Source: Bolinopsis microptera
Taxonomy: Eukaryota; Ctenophora; Tentaculata; Lobata; Bolinopsidae
Assembly: GCF_026151205.1 (NCBI RefSeq)
Contig: NC_087081.1
Span: forward strand, 682,001-746,000
Direction of reading: 5' to 3'
Length of the DNA stretch: 64,000 nt
Shown here: one piece after another, positions 1 to 12,336 of the stretch
How positions within the stretch are numbered: the first letter of the stretch is position 1
How the letters are laid out: every line of letters starts with the position of its first letter
Position numbers and translations under genes: made by a program
Notes under the pieces: model-generated
What the model was told of the DNA's origin: nothing
What the model saw: the letters and a program-made list of their open reading frames with translations, nothing else
Databases searched by the model: none

Positions 1-2862
1 ACTACTTATCGGAAGGGAGGGTATATCTGTACCTGCATCTTGTTGTTGTCTTCATTACTATGTGTAGACATTATGTGCCTCATTACTCATTACTGTAGTA
101 CTAGTAGTACTGAGTGTAGACATTACTGTAGTAGTGGAGTGTAGTAGCTGTGCCAAGTGAGTGAACCCATTTTATGCGTGTTGAGCTCGATGATTTTACG
201 TTTTACAATCGCACAATTTTGTTTGACCTGTCTTCCTTACAGTTTGAGTTGCTCATTGTGGCGCCTTTTTTAATTAACTGGATGGTCTATGATTTCGGCA
301 CTATGGGGCATTACATTTTGGTATGAGTGCAAGTTGTCGAAGCGTTAAGTTTGTTGCTCAATGTCTGTGTAGTAATGTGTTACAGTTCGTTGCCAATATG
401 TAACAGTTAGTGTCACAGTGTGACACTCGTTGTACTGCAGCCAATCAGCCATCATGTTAAAACTATGATCATCAAACAATCCCTTTATTTAAAACAAGCC
501 TTTGATCAGCACAACATTTTAAACTGTTTTCAGAGAACGCCGCTGATGTTATAGCTGTAACTGCTATGATATATACTATAATATATACTACTATAATATA
601 TACTACTATATAATATTAGTATATCTCAGTAGTAAGTTTATTATTTACAACGTTTAATGAGCAGAAGGGGATTAGTCAGATGATCATTTGTGGCGGGAGG
701 CAACAAATTTGCGGTAAATTGTTATGATTTTAACTTGTGGCCCCCCTCTTCGTAATTGTTATTTATATATTGTAACATTTTAAGTAAGATTTAACGTTGT
801 GATTATTCACTATTCAGACACGTTTGTTTAAACTGTCATTTTAAACTGTCAAGTTTAACTTCACTACACCAAGGTTTGCTTGTGGCTTGCTTTTCTATTT
901 ATGCTTATATATAATATCTCAAGGGAACAGCGTAGGCCAATGAGATCATCCCAAATCCATGAGGTCACCAAAAATCAACCAATCAGTGAACCGAAAGCTC
1001 CCCAAGTCGGATCTGACTAACAAAGCCTGTAAATTCAGGAAATAGCTTACACGAAAGGTTGGGAACCTGCTGCTCCACCTACCCTGGCTCCTGCTACCGT
1101 ACACTTACCGTGATTATGCTCTTTAATAGATGGTATATGTAATTGTTCCCCAGCTGTTCCCATGACTAAATCCTCCATTCTTACCGGCCACGTGACTTCA
1201 CACGCTGCTGTGATTAGTGGAAGTCTGGTGTCGTGACTGAATGCTGCCCGCTGATTGGCTGTCCCCAAGGCAATTTGTCATCAGGGTTACGTGCCCAGCT
1301 TTTTCTGCAGCGTTATTTGTCTGTGTTTTAAGTAAAGTTACATGTTTTATTTACCCATTTAGGGTGATTATGCTAGTAACAGTTCCATGTCACGTGGCCC
1401 CATCTTGTCTTCTGATTGGCTAATAGCCCTGAAAACGAACCATGATTGGTGTGTGTGTGTGTGTATGTGTGGAGGGTCCCATATCGCAGTTGTTGAATAC
1501 TTAAGTGCCCCATAGTACGGGTGGGGCTTAAAACGGTCGGTTGCCACACATTGTAATTTTTGTCGAGTATTTAAGATGTTTGCCTTTTATTGGTCCGTGT
1601 CTAGCTTTCTGCGATGTCACGTGACTTGATCTCTTCTGTGATTGGTCTGTTTTCTCGTTCCACGTGGAGCTGCTTGAATGAAAATACGCCCTAGCAGCCT
1701 GAACGTGTGTAAGATTTTCAAGTTTTAAAAGTGGGCCACTCTGTTCTACTATTCCGGGTAGCTGTACCCGACCACCCCATTCTGCCATTTCGTCAGACTC
1801 ACAAGGTTATTTTGCTTCCATTCGATTTTTAGATCGACCAAAATATGTTTGACATTATGCCTATTATGTTAATTTATTATTATTTATGCATTTCTAGGTG
1901 GTTTTCAATCTAAAATCCTAAAAAACAACCGCCAGAACAACATTTTTGTAATACTTGTTTCCTTTTATTTCCGAGTTTGATATCTTTTTGGCAGAAAGGA
2001 TGACGTCATCTTTACTTACTCAATTTGTCAGAATATGATTTTAAGAAGCAGTACGCTTACTGAGTAATTTGTCGGATAGGTATGATAACTTATATAGAGT
2101 ATGTTTTGTTTTCTTGGTAACATATTTTGATATTTTAGTGGCTTCTTTAAATTTGTCCTGTTTTCTTACTAACGAGTATACGTTTAAATACTAAATTATA
2201 AGCTGCGTTTTCAATATTGTTTATAATTTTTATCTCGTTCTGGACTGAAATTTCGCAATAAAGTGAAATACATTAAAAGCCGGAAATATAAAAAGTAAGT
2301 TTTCGTAACCATGCTGCGGCATGCTTCCTCCAAACTGTATTCCTCCAAACAAGATCTACTTGTGGATCTTGGTGGCATTGATTTGAAATAATTTAAGGGC
2401 TGCCTGGATACTAGAGGGTCGTTGCCGAACATCTCTCAACTTTTATCCCTGTCTTGTTTAATTTTACACGTTACATGATACATCCATGAACACTCAAACC
2501 CTGAAATGTTTGCTAGTGATAATAACCTGACAATTCCTATGAACGGCCCCAGATTTATAACCGAAATTTTCTCACCATCGTCCCAACAGAAGCCATGAAT
2601 TCCATGAATTGTTTCGTAAACCTGCAGAATTCTTAATTTTCCCGTTAAGTTTATCCGGTCCAGCTGCTGCTGCCCCGTGCGTGTCAGACTTCAGTATTCA
2701 TTGCCCAGTCTTACATTTGTAATAATTTGTCGTCTCAAATAACTCCATCAAATCAAGATGATTCATTACTTTGGTTTATTAAATTTCGCTTCCTGTCTTT
2801 ATTAATTTCTTGGGAAGAGCCATTTTTAGAGCCATAAAACATATTATATAGCGAGAGGTTTT
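1..2862. other. no recognisable gene; E-box/CCAAT motifs
   Basis: I find no coding exon with recognisable homology here. The stretch is AT-rich, with an ATATACTA-type tract near 565-620. Between 1,189 and 1,645 the pair CACGTG followed by GATTGG or GATTAG recurs at almost fixed spacing (see findings). Short open frames have no domain signature. Confidence 0.5.
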
Positions 2863-2897
2863 TTGATTCTTAGGTTAGGGATTTTAACAATTAACCC

Positions 2898-3224
2898 ACC
2901 CTCACTCACTAACCCACGCTCACTCACCCTCACCCACTCACCCTCACTCACTCACCTACCATCACCCACTCACTCACCCTCACTCACTCACTCACTCACT
3001 CACTCACTCACTCACTCACTCACTCACTCACTCACTCACTCACTCACTCACTCACTCACTCACTCACTCACTCACTCACTCACTCACTCACTCACTCACT
3101 CACTCACTCACTCACTCACTCACCCAGCCACTCACTCACTCACCCACTCACTCACTCACTCACTCACTCGCTCACTCACTCACTCACTCACTCACTCACT
3201 CACTCACTCACTCACTCACTCACC
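2898..3224. repeat. (ACTC)n microsatellite
   Basis: A tetranucleotide array of ACTC, nearly pure from about 2,971 to 3,123, with scattered CCC and G interruptions at both ends. The long Ser/Leu/Thr/His open frame across it is a by-product of the repeat, not a gene. Confidence 0.97.
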
Positions 3225-4397
3225 TTCACAACACTCCCACATTCACACGCATGCACACTCAAGTAAATGAATGTGACGGTTACACTCCTGCGAATGATCT
3301 CACCCAGCGTTGCTTGTCACGCAGTCCACCACCTGACACACACGTGATATTCAAGATGTTTAAATATTTGACGCTTTGTGTCGATATATAATCATAATAT
3401 GTTATTTGTAATACAGCATCTTGCTCATCATCTGCACTTTTATTGTATCTCAACTAGATGGTTCTTTGGAAAACTGTTGTTTAATTGCAGATTTTCCAGC
3501 TTTTTAAATCTCCTCGTTGTGTAAGCATATAGTTGCAGTGGAGCATCACAACTCGTCGGTCAATTTCCTTTGCTGAACTTTTCGCTCTTTATCAGGTGTT
3601 ATTTAAATCAGTTTTTAGTTAGCTTTTTAGTTATAGTTTGTTTTAGTTAGTTTTTATTTAGTGAGCTATTAAAAGCATCCTCTTCTTGTTTTATATGTAT
3701 TTTTATTTTAGTTTTGAAGCAACGGACAGCACTGTAGTAAAAATGAAGTGTAGTTCATTTTCTAGTCTGATTAGTAGATATGGTTACTGATGGGGGGGGG
3801 GGGGGGGTTAACAATATTTGTTTTAACGCGTCACACGTGACATTGATTTTGTGTTTGATTGGTCAATGCTGAAAGCTGATTGGTTTATCGCTGTCACGTG
3901 TCATATCCCCGAAAGTATCCAGATTCCAGACCTACAGTAATATTATTAACAATAAACAAATGTGGATTGTTATAATATGAACTGCTTGAACGGCATCAGA
4001 ATGTTAAAGTATCCATAGTACTTGTAAGAGGTCGTGAGGAAAAAACAGAGATTGGTCTGAACATGCTTGCTACACATTTGGAGGTCAATTTGTTACTTTT
4101 GACGTAGAAAATTGAATTTAAACAAAAATGATTAATGAAAACTAGTACGCGCTGTAAAAATGCCAGATAATAGTTAGACTCAAAGCGATTTTTGATGATG
4201 GAGCAATTTTGGACTGTTGAAGTTTCTTCTACATTGTCTTCAATTTCACCTTTATTTGTCATAATCAATACGTTTAAAAAGTGGAGAGGCGGGCATCAAC
4301 GTCACATATTTAGTTCATTGATACATTGACGGTAGAAATTAACTGTGAAACTAAGGTAGTTAATGTTTAAGGGACACCAGCGGATAGCAGAAAACGC
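3225..4397. other. no gene seen; poly-G run and E-box/CCAAT copy
   Basis: No supported exon. There is a poly-G run at about 3,791-3,807. A further CACGTG/GATTGG module lies at 3,834-3,862, followed by GATTGG and a CACGTG at about 3,878-3,900. The reverse complement of that last part recurs near 6,321-6,350. Confidence 0.5.
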
Positions 4398-4908
4398 ATA
4401 TTTTCATATCTTCAATATCTTCATATCTTCATATCTTCATATCTTCAATATCTTCATATCTTCATATCTTCATATCTTCATATCTTCATATTATCTTCAT
4501 ATCTTCAATATCTTCATATCTTCATATCTTCATATCTTCAATATCTTCATATCTTCATATCTTCATATCTTCATATCTTCATATCTTCATATCTTCAATA
4601 TCTTCATATCTTCAATATCTTCATATCTTCATATCTTCATATCTTCATATCTTCAATATCTTCATATCTTCATATCTTCATATCTTCATATCTTCATATC
4701 TTCATATCTTCTTATCTTCATATCTTCATATCTTCATATCTTCATATCTTCAATATCTTCATATCTTCAATATCTTCATATCTTCATATTTTCATATCTT
4801 CATATCTTCATATCTTTAATATCTTCATATCTTCAATATCTTCATATCTTCATATCTTCAATATCTTCATTTCTTCATATCTTCATATCTTCATATCTTC
4901 ATATCTTC
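4398..4908. repeat. TTCATATC minisatellite
   Basis: About 510 bp of the octamer TTCATATC with a variant TTCAATATC, reading as (Phe-Ile/Ser-Ser-Tyr-Leu-His) in one frame. The open frame of 221 codons across it is repeat-derived. Its repeat number is expected to be unstable. Confidence 0.97.
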
Positions 4909-6030
4909 GCCTTCAGATTCCCCATCAGGTATATTTTAGCAATAGAATATGTCCTCAATGTTGGAGCAGAGAAAGGTTATCATGTTAATATTGAGCGCCA
5001 TTGTGGTGTTTCGAAAAATGTATATTGATTTCGGTCGTATTTTGAGTTCATTAGTAGTTAGTAATGTACGGGGTTAGTACCGTTGCAATTCTATTAAAAT
5101 CTCCTGCATTTTCTTAATAATCTAAAGCTCGAATTGCATGTTCAGACTTGAGAGCAGGTGTCGTTTATTAATTCCCATCTTATCTAAAGTAATAATTTGT
5201 AAAGCAGTCTAAATATGGAATAACGAGGAGGCGACCGATGATAATCCTTAATTTGTGTCATGTGCTGTTTCCTTGCATCCATCCTAGTTCTTGTCATATA
5301 GTTAATTTCTCTGACTTCTGACCATTTAGATTTTACGTTCTATCTGGTAACTGATTTCTTGGCTCCTTAAATTACATTCACTAAATTGAAATAATACAAT
5401 TATAAATTCTTTGGTTGCATGTTAAAACTTTTCGCTCGACAACTGCACCTGCCTAATTTTTCTTAAATTTTAAACCCGAGAATGGTCATGACAGGAGTCA
5501 ATTGGGGGGGTCTTCACTCTTCAGTAATTTTTGGCAAAACTTCATCCTAGTTTGATGAGAAGCGTATGACGTACGAAGATTATTTATTTCACAACTAGTT
5601 CAGCGATGACGTCAGAAAACCCCAATAGTTATTGTCAATAGAAGTAACACAGTCCACTATAAATTGTCGGATACAGAAGTGTACCCCCCCCCCCCCCCCC
5701 CCCCCCCCGGCCCCCCCCCCCCCCCCCCCCCCCCCCCCGGGCCTTCCTTTCCACCGGAGTAATATTTATCAGAATAATAATGAATATTAGGAGGTTTATT
5801 CGCACTTCATTATCATTTTAATACCACATTCAAACCATACCTTTGAAGGTTACCATGTTTCTTATCGAGCTCTCTTAATCTGTCTTCGTGTGTTTTACAT
5901 TAAATTCTAATTTTTCGTTGATAGATTCTTACTCTCTGAACTCCGTTCATTTTCACTAATTTTGTAACTTTCACCCGTGTCTCTGCGACACAATTTAATA
6001 TACTGAGCTGTAAAAATGGCAGCATTAGTA
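4909..6030. other. no gene seen; poly-C tract at 5,684-5,738
   Basis: No supported exon. The only landmark is a poly-C tract of about 55 bp at 5,684-5,738, interrupted by GG. Such tracts collapse easily in assembly, so local length is uncertain. Confidence 0.5.
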
Positions 6031-6200
6031 CTACTATGTCGGAGCTAAGTCCGATCTACGCCAGAAAATCCCCTCCATATATCCCTGTCCCGCATCAGGG
6101 TTTGCAGTTCCTCTTTAGAGTTTGTCCCAACTTCCTTCAGTAACATAGACAAGTAGCTTTGTCTTGGTCGGCCTTGCTGTGCTCTACCGTGCGTAGGTTA
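6031..6200 (-). mobile_element. LINE reverse transcriptase C-terminal remnant
   Basis: On the minus strand this stretch reads as a degraded ORF end containing RAQQGRPRQSYLSMLLKEVG and, after a further few residues, the stretch LMRDRDIWRG. This is the typical tail after the reverse transcriptase domain of non-LTR elements, where a 'GRPR..Y...L' block is followed by 'a.DR..WR' near the stop. No reverse transcriptase core is present, so it is a 5'-truncated copy. It differs in sequence from the LINE tails at 22.9 and 24.6 kb but belongs to the same broad class. Confidence 0.7.
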
Positions 6201-6595
6201 AGACTAAATCACTGGCAAGCATTAGTGTAATTCCCAAACACGGTATAACCATATCTCAGAACAGTTCGTGTTAAAATAGTGTTTTCTGAAAGTTAAAATA
6301 TTTCATATTTTCATGATCTGGCACGTGACAGCGATGAACCAATCAGCTTGAACCAGTTTTTTAGTTTTTACCAATCAAATCTGTGTCCCTCATCATGTAC
6401 TTAACTTGTATTACAAGGCTACACGGTGGTCGCAGTGCAATTAAACGATTTTACTCAAATTATTTGTTATATAGTAGTGTTGAAAGTATTAAAACTCAAT
6501 CAAAACATAAAATCGCAACCACATATGAAAGCGAATATTATTTATAAAATTCTAAGTATATTGTATCTAACATGTCTTATTCCTAGGAAACTGCC

Positions 6596-7370
6596 ATGTC
6601 AGCGTGTTCAGAGCAAAGTGCCGCCACCACCACCGCTATCGCTGTTAGCCCTTCTTCCACCGTCCCCGCTCCTCCTCCCCAACAACCCTGCAGATTTGAG
6701 ACACTCTACCTTGGTTATATAAGAGTGGAAAAGGAGAAAGGTAAAAACTTTTTCAATTGATTCGTAAATTCACATTTTTGTCCCTTCATTTTTTTCGTAT
6801 CTTAAAATTTAAATTTCGTCTTCTTGGAGGTGATTCGGACCCCGCCATCCACCCACAATCCATGAGTCACGCTTGCAGCAGCGACATCTGCGACAATTGT
6901 TCACAATGGGAAACAAGCACTTGTTGTGAATCAGAACGCTGTAAAGCGGTTCTAACTACCAATTTGAATGATAATATAACGCTTCACCCTAGGTACAGAT
7001 GTTATCCACGCAGCGATTGAGAAACTAGAGAACAGCAATCAGACTAATTGGGAAAGTGTCACAATGGAAATTCATGTCAGCACCATCAATCTTATCAAAA
7101 CAGCAGTAAGTTATTAATCATTAATTGATACATTTTTAATTGCATCATATTTAATTTCTAATCATAATCTATAATACATTAATACTGTAATACTCTACAA
7201 AATGTCAACCATCTCTCAAGAAACTTGCTGTTTTTCAGGATCGCACATTGTTAGCAGAACATCGAGTCAGGTTCGTGTCGTTCATGGCGCTCGGAAAACA
7301 GGAACATCATCTGGGATACATAGTCCACGGAGGTCCCAGGATATTTTATTGTCACGTATACCAGGTGAGT

Positions 7371-7451
<81 letters not shown>

Positions 7452-7452
7452 A

Positions 7453-7487
<35 letters not shown>

Positions 7488-7488
7488 A

Positions 7489-7527
<39 letters not shown>

Positions 7528-8366
7528 ATGTATGTATGTATGTATGTATGTATGTATGTATGTATGTATGTATGTATGTATGTATGTATGTATGTATGTA
7601 TGTATGTATGTATGTATGTATGTATGTATGTATGTATGTCTTGTACAACTGTGCTTTTTCTCGTTTAGCAAAAGGGCTCTACTAGCTGTTGCTAGGAGCA
7701 TTAAATAACGGTACAAAGTAAACGATGTTATCGTCAAACTAAAAGTTTCATGGATGTGTGAACAGCAATCTTCAGTGACATCATTACAATCAAAATGGCA
7801 AACATTATACAGCACAGTGCTCCTTTATCAAACTTTTATAATTAACAATTAACAATTACTCAATACTCCTAAAACCTATAAATAACAACAATTCTTAATG
7901 CTTTTAACTTACTGTACTTAAATTTCCTAGAATATCTGTCTTGTATATAAATACAATCCTTACAGAGTGATAGTTCATGTGCAGACATGGCGCGCGCTAT
8001 TCAGAATGCCTGTAATGCCCGTTATCAGCTGTTACTGGCAAAACAGGAGGAAATGAAAAGAAATCAGAAGCCTGAGTCGACCGGAGTAAGCACTACTCAT
8101 TATAATACTTCAATTCTTACTCTTCTCGGTCAATTGTAGGATTGCGCCGGAGTGTTTGATTTGGAACATTCTTTCTGTTCTACATCAAATGATAGCTTTT
8201 AATTTAACCATTTATCTAACTTTATGTTTACTGTTATAATCAAAACGGGAAAGCTTCTCAACATCTGCGCACTAATTTGTCCAATCCTTAGATACTGTCA
8301 TTCTGGAAGCGATTAAAAAAGAAGAGCCCAGAAACGGAAAGGCGAAGTCTAGCTACCAAAGGATAA
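6596..8366 (+). CDS. Fe65/APBB-like PTB (PID2) protein
   Basis: Five exons in consistent phase: 6596-6740 (possibly from acceptor 6587), 6993-7105, 7239-7364, 7966-8085, 8292-8366, giving 192 residues from ATG 6596. After a Ser/Thr/Pro-rich start (residues 1-33) comes one phosphotyrosine-binding/PID domain (about 34-150). It opens with FETLYLGYIRVEKEKGTDVI, continues with AEHRVRFVSFMALGKQEHHL and FYCHVYQ, and ends in the helix ARAIQNACNARYQLLL. Order and spacing match the second PID of Fe65/APBB adaptors, which binds the NPxY tail of the amyloid precursor protein family; the basic tail (ILSFWKRLKKK) also resembles APBB ends. No WW domain or first PID is visible upstream, so this is either a short PID2-only gene or a gene whose 5' exons are missing. 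An in-frame stop lies directly before acceptor 6587, so ATG 6596 could be a true start in a 5'-UTR-containing exon. Confidence 0.85.
7371..7640. repeat. (TCTG)n-(TATG)n compound microsatellite
   Basis: About 270 bp of TCTG units followed by TATG units inside the third intron of the APBB-like gene, starting about 6 nt after the 5' splice site at 7,364/7,365. Long open frames on both strands here are repeat artefacts. Confidence 0.97.
7690..7805. repeat. dispersed repeat, inverted copy near 30.9 kb
   Basis: Matches the reverse complement of about 30,850-30,960. In one frame both copies read as a related peptide, KVNDVIVKLKVSW here and KVNDVIAQLKVSC there, suggesting relics of a once coding repeat or duplicated gene fragment. 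A stop lies just upstream here, so it is not an intact ORF. I do not recognise the family. Confidence 0.55.
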
Positions 8367-8413
8367 AATGATCAGCAAGTTGCGGTTCACATGCGCCCCG
8401 CGCTTCAACAGTT

Positions 8414-8463
8414 CATGACGTCACGTTGTTCCGATGACGTCACATCTATCATACGACGTCACG
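8414..8463. promoter_or_regulatory. cluster of three CRE-like GACGTCA sites
   Basis: Three copies of (A/C)TGACGTCA-like or GACGTCAC sequence within 50 bp, shortly after the APBB-like stop codon. TGACGTCA is the CREB/ATF palindrome. The same motif is amplified in neurobeachin introns. Function is not shown by position alone. Confidence 0.35.
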
Positions 8464-8466
8464 ATA

Positions 8467-9437
8467 CCGTGCGTTGCTCGTGACACTAAAGTCAGTAGTA
8501 CAGAGTAGCCGCTACCTTGTATGGAAACTGGATACTAGCCTCGCGTCTTTAATGAAATTCCTCCTTGTAGTATCCACTATGAAAACACCTATGGAGGGAT
8601 TATTTATACTACAGACAATTCCCAGACAATTTGGTGTGCTGTGATTGGACACAGAGCTATGTTTATATTTCAAAGATAATTTGGCCTCCGAGGTTACAAA
8701 TTTTGTTTTAACCAGATAATGTTGTTGGGATGCTTGAAAATATTCCAGTACGTACAATTATTTTTATTCGATATCAGATTTCTCTAATGGCAACAGACCA
8801 TAGGAAGTTTTCATTCGAAAGAAAACTTACATTTCTTCATTTTGTTTACTTGTACTGTTTCTTGGTATGTACTTCGTACAGGTTATCATAATCGATATTT
8901 TAATTGTTATCAGCTTGATAAAATCCACCACGTTACCCACCATCAGTCCTGATGGTCCGGATATTTGTGTAATCTGAGATGCTGGTTTAGGGATATTAAC
9001 GGATATAATACATGATAATTATTGATTAATTGAATTTAATCGATAAATGTTCATTGCGGTTAATTAAAATACCAATTTCGATGGTAAGAAGATGGATTAG
9101 ATTAAAAGTGATCAGAGTTTTGAGTTAGCGGTTTTAGTTATCCGATAATGAATCTGTTTATTTTGTTTTATGTACATTGCGGCAGTGGTCAGCTCATGAA
9201 CGAACAACTGTCCAGTACTGATATTGGATATTATATGATAGAATATAATTTTTATTGTATAGTTGTTTGGTCAGAATTCTCAAAATTCAGCAATGATTTG
9301 AAGTTTCAGTTCGTCGAGCAGGCAGCTTATCTTGATCTTGATACCAAAACCATGAACCAATACCAAATACTGATGAAAGAAAATGATAAATGAATTAGTT
9401 CCCATTGCAACAGAAATCATTTGGGGTTTCCAAACCA
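8467..9437. other. no gene seen
   Basis: AT-rich sequence between the APBB-like gene and a dispersed repeat. Short open frames on both strands show no recognisable domain and no supporting splice pattern. Confidence 0.45.
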
Positions 9438-9546
9438 GCGTGCTAAATCACTCTACAGTCGATCTTCGAGATTTTTCTAAAAGGGCCCCCGACAGTTGAA
9501 TCAAACTTGAATCGATGTATTTTCGGACGCTGATTCCGAATCACCC
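9438..9546 (+). repeat. dispersed repeat family, copy 1
   Basis: Contains GTGCTAAATCACT, a GTCGATCTTCGAGAT block and ends in GGACGCTGATTCCGAATCAC. A near-complete inverted copy lies at 38,405-38,527, and the terminal block alone recurs at about 14,325-14,348. Probably a short non-autonomous element; its ends are not clear enough to name a superfamily. Confidence 0.7.
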
Positions 9547-10198
9547 TCCACGACATATCTTACTATATATAAAGCGAGACGATATATATATATATATGTG
9601 CCATTTTACTGACACCACAGCATCAACTTTAACGCGACTTTCCGCAAAAACCGTAAAAGATATACAACTGAAACTTTTTTGACTGGGTCAAATGCTTTTA
9701 TGCTTTTCAAATCAGCATGAAAAAATAAAAAATTGGCCAAGGAATAGGAGTTTTAGAGCCCAAAATTTGGACCCCAAGTGGTGTCAAAAACGCGAATTAA
9801 ATAGGTAATAATTATTTTAGTCTCTTGAGTCTTGACACCATTTTAGGGTTATACGGGTTCCTGCTAGTGGTTATAATGCGCGACGCCAGTTATGTGTTAA
9901 TTAATTACAGGCATAGCAACCAGTTTTTGGTGCTTGACGACTGTTAAGTGTTACACAGGTTTCCATCGGGTTCCAATTCAATTTCACTCTAATTCGTTAA
10001 TATAGCATATTAGTCATCTGAGCGGATCAATCATCAATATAAGTGTTATTTTGGTGAAACAAGCTTAATAAATTACCGAGTGATAACAAAAATTGAATTA
10101 TGATATCAGCTGATAAACTCGTGGCTGATTATTATATTGAACAGTTGATCGCACTGAATAGTAAATAGCGAAAACATAGTTGAAAACAGATTTTACTT
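9547..10198. other. no gene seen; short TA tract
   Basis: A (TA)n tract lies at about 9,580-9,596. The rest is unannotated AT-rich sequence with no supported exon. Confidence 0.45.
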
Positions 10199-10205
10199 AA
10201 TTGCA

Positions 10206-10681
10206 GGGGGGGTCCAAGGGGAACTTTGGGGAACTTTGGGAAAGTCCCCCAAGATTTCTGAAGTTCCCCAAAAAAAAGTTCCCCAAAACTCCCCAAAGTT
10301 CCCCAAAATTCCCCAAAATTATTCAAAATTATTCAAAATTATTCAAAATTATTCAAAATTATTCAAAATTTCTCTAATATACATTAATACCCATTAATGT
10401 TAACATGTATGTTATTATAAGGTATAATCTTAACTTACTTGTTGATACTTGCAGCATGATAATTTTTTTGGCATGATAATTTTTTTGGGGAACTTTGGGG
10501 AACTTTGGGGAATTTTGGGGAACTTTCTGAAGTTCCCCAAAAAAAAGTTCCCCAAAATTCCCCAAAATTATTTGTTTCACTGATAATTTTTTGGGGAACT
10601 TTGGGAAAGTCCCCCAGGTTTCCTGAAGTTCCCCAAAAAAAAGTTCCCCAAAACTCCCCAAAGTTCCCCTTGGACCCCCCC
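10206..10681. mobile_element. foldback/MITE with 7-bp TSD
   Basis: Both ends carry GGGGGGGTCCAAGGGGAACT and its complement. The element is flanked by a perfect direct repeat AATTGCA (10,199-10,205 and 10,682-10,688), a clear target site duplication. The inside is built from palindromic modules of GGGGAACTTT and AAAGTTCCCC, with five ATTATTCAAA units at about 10,322-10,371. No transposase. Seven-bp duplications occur in P-like and some other families, so the superfamily is open. Confidence 0.85.
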
Positions 10682-10688
10682 AATTGCA

Positions 10689-11544
10689 TTTACATTCAAT
10701 GAGTAAATAAGAGCCACTACTACTAGTGAAACGACAATGGTTATGGGGGTCACGACGTGATACAACATAACGTGGTCCAGCCTTCATTTAAGTCTCCAGT
10801 TAAGGGGACATACACCAAAAGCTTTTATACCCTGGCCCTGCTGTTAACTTCATATTAAGAAAGTATACATAAAAACAATAAGATTTGATACACTAAAAAT
10901 TATTTTTGAGAGCACGCACTTTCGAAAAAATAAATATTTTCTTTTTCGAAAGTTTTGGAAATTTTGAGAAGTCTGTCACTGTAAAAGTAATACCGATATT
11001 TCGGTCATTTTAAACGTTTATTGACAGATTTTTTAACTGAACATTATTTACAATCCGTACAAGAAGCCCTTCAAAGGATTTTATAATTAAAATATAGATG
11101 ACGAAGTTACAGACCAAACAACTACAAGTAAAGGTCGAGAGAAGCAAAATTGAAATTTTTGTAAAAATCAAAGTTGTATATTTTACCATTCACCCAGGTC
11201 ATAAGATATCGCTTCAAAAATTCTTGTGAGTGTAGCTGATGATCATATCCAACTTTTTGGAACAGGATCTTTCTCAATTTTGAGTTTTAAGGTATGAATT
11301 GTGGCCTCAAACGACTTAGTAAAATTCATCGTAAAAAGGGCCGAACATGGCAGATTTAAGGCTTAAAATGCCTATAACTCAAAAAGTATCAGTTTTTTTG
11401 AAATAATTTTTACAGGATCGTAATCAGCTTGGTAAGACGAATCTTTTAGTACCAAATTTATAATAGTTAAAGACACAAAATTTGTAAAAAAAATTGTGCA
11501 ATTTGTGTTCGAGCTAGAAAATTATTTGGGACAATTTGTCTTCT
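10689..11544. other. no gene seen
   Basis: AT-rich stretch without supported exons, starting at the right target duplication of the foldback element. Confidence 0.4.
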
Positions 11545-11577
11545 AAAATCACCTATTTATAATAAATAGGTGATTTT
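11545..11577. repeat. 15-bp-arm perfect hairpin
   Basis: AAAATCACCTATTTA, spacer TAA, then the exact complement. It lies just before a GAACGACCCCTTA sequence that resembles the end of the MITE family at 17,556, so it may be part of a decayed element. Confidence 0.6.
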
Positions 11578-11587
11578 TATGAACGAC

Positions 11588-12300
11588 CCCTTACACCGCT
11601 GGGTGACCCAGAACATTTGAAAAGACTGAGATACTAGTACTACTACTAGCTAAACAAGAATTTCGCCGCGGTATCACCACGCACGATCAAATTTCCCTAC
11701 TGCCTACTTACTAAGCAAATTTTGCTCTACTTTCAACTTTATTGTATCCCAGAGTGGTGTTTGGCGCACGTGATAATCGTTTATATTATATTAGGCGTGC
11801 AGAACTTGAAAAATTCTGCGCGCATCTGAGGTGTCGCCGTCGATCTGTATGTGGTTTGGTTGTAGATCATTTCATATTTTGCGCGATTTTGTTTCGTGTT
11901 AACGATGCGTATCAATATCATGTCATGTAATATTATTGCATCGTATGCCAACTTTATTGACTGAAATAAAACATTTTGTCTCATCTTAGTTATTATTTGT
12001 ATCTAACAATAACATAAACTAATAAATTCTGATGCTTATTCGACACATCTACAGCACCATCGACTATCGAGCCTTTGATTTATCGATCCTTCGGTTTCCT
12101 GTAAGTGCTGGTGGACACTTTTTACCCCCCTCCGTTAAATCAGTTTTACACATAGCTATTGTATCAAAATTGCAGTAGCGTTATCATTTCGAAATTGATT
12201 TATTAATTTACCATTTTTGTAGTTGTATGCATCAATTTAAATTTTATTTCTAATAGGTTATGAAACTGTGGCCCATGGCCATACTTCTAATCGCGGTGGC
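11588..12300 (+). repeat. duplicated 5' gene module, copy 1
   Basis: Near-identical to 14,761-15,266 plus 16,023-16,210. It holds a shared upstream block, a probable 5'-UTR exon ending at the donor TTTCCT/GTAAGT (12,100/12,101), a short intron containing a MITE fragment, and the acceptor CTAATAG at 12,256. Just after it, an 18-codon relic ORF starts at 12,260 and stops near 12,317. Compared with copy 2, about 750 bp of intron are missing. The ORF of about 60 codons in both copies (11,742 and 14,899) has no known domain and is probably non-coding. Confidence 0.8.
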
Positions 12301-12336
12301 AACCATTTTTATATAAACCAATACTTTTACAGGGAA

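Noticed and set aside
4363-5028. 221-codon ORF of Phe/Ile/Ser/Tyr/Leu/His
   Set aside because: Translation of the TTCATATC octamer array.
11742-11930. Conserved ORF of about 60 codons in both module copies (also 14,899-15,081)
   Set aside because: Similarity is explained by the DNA duplication; no domain, and it lies in the presumed promoter and 5' UTR.
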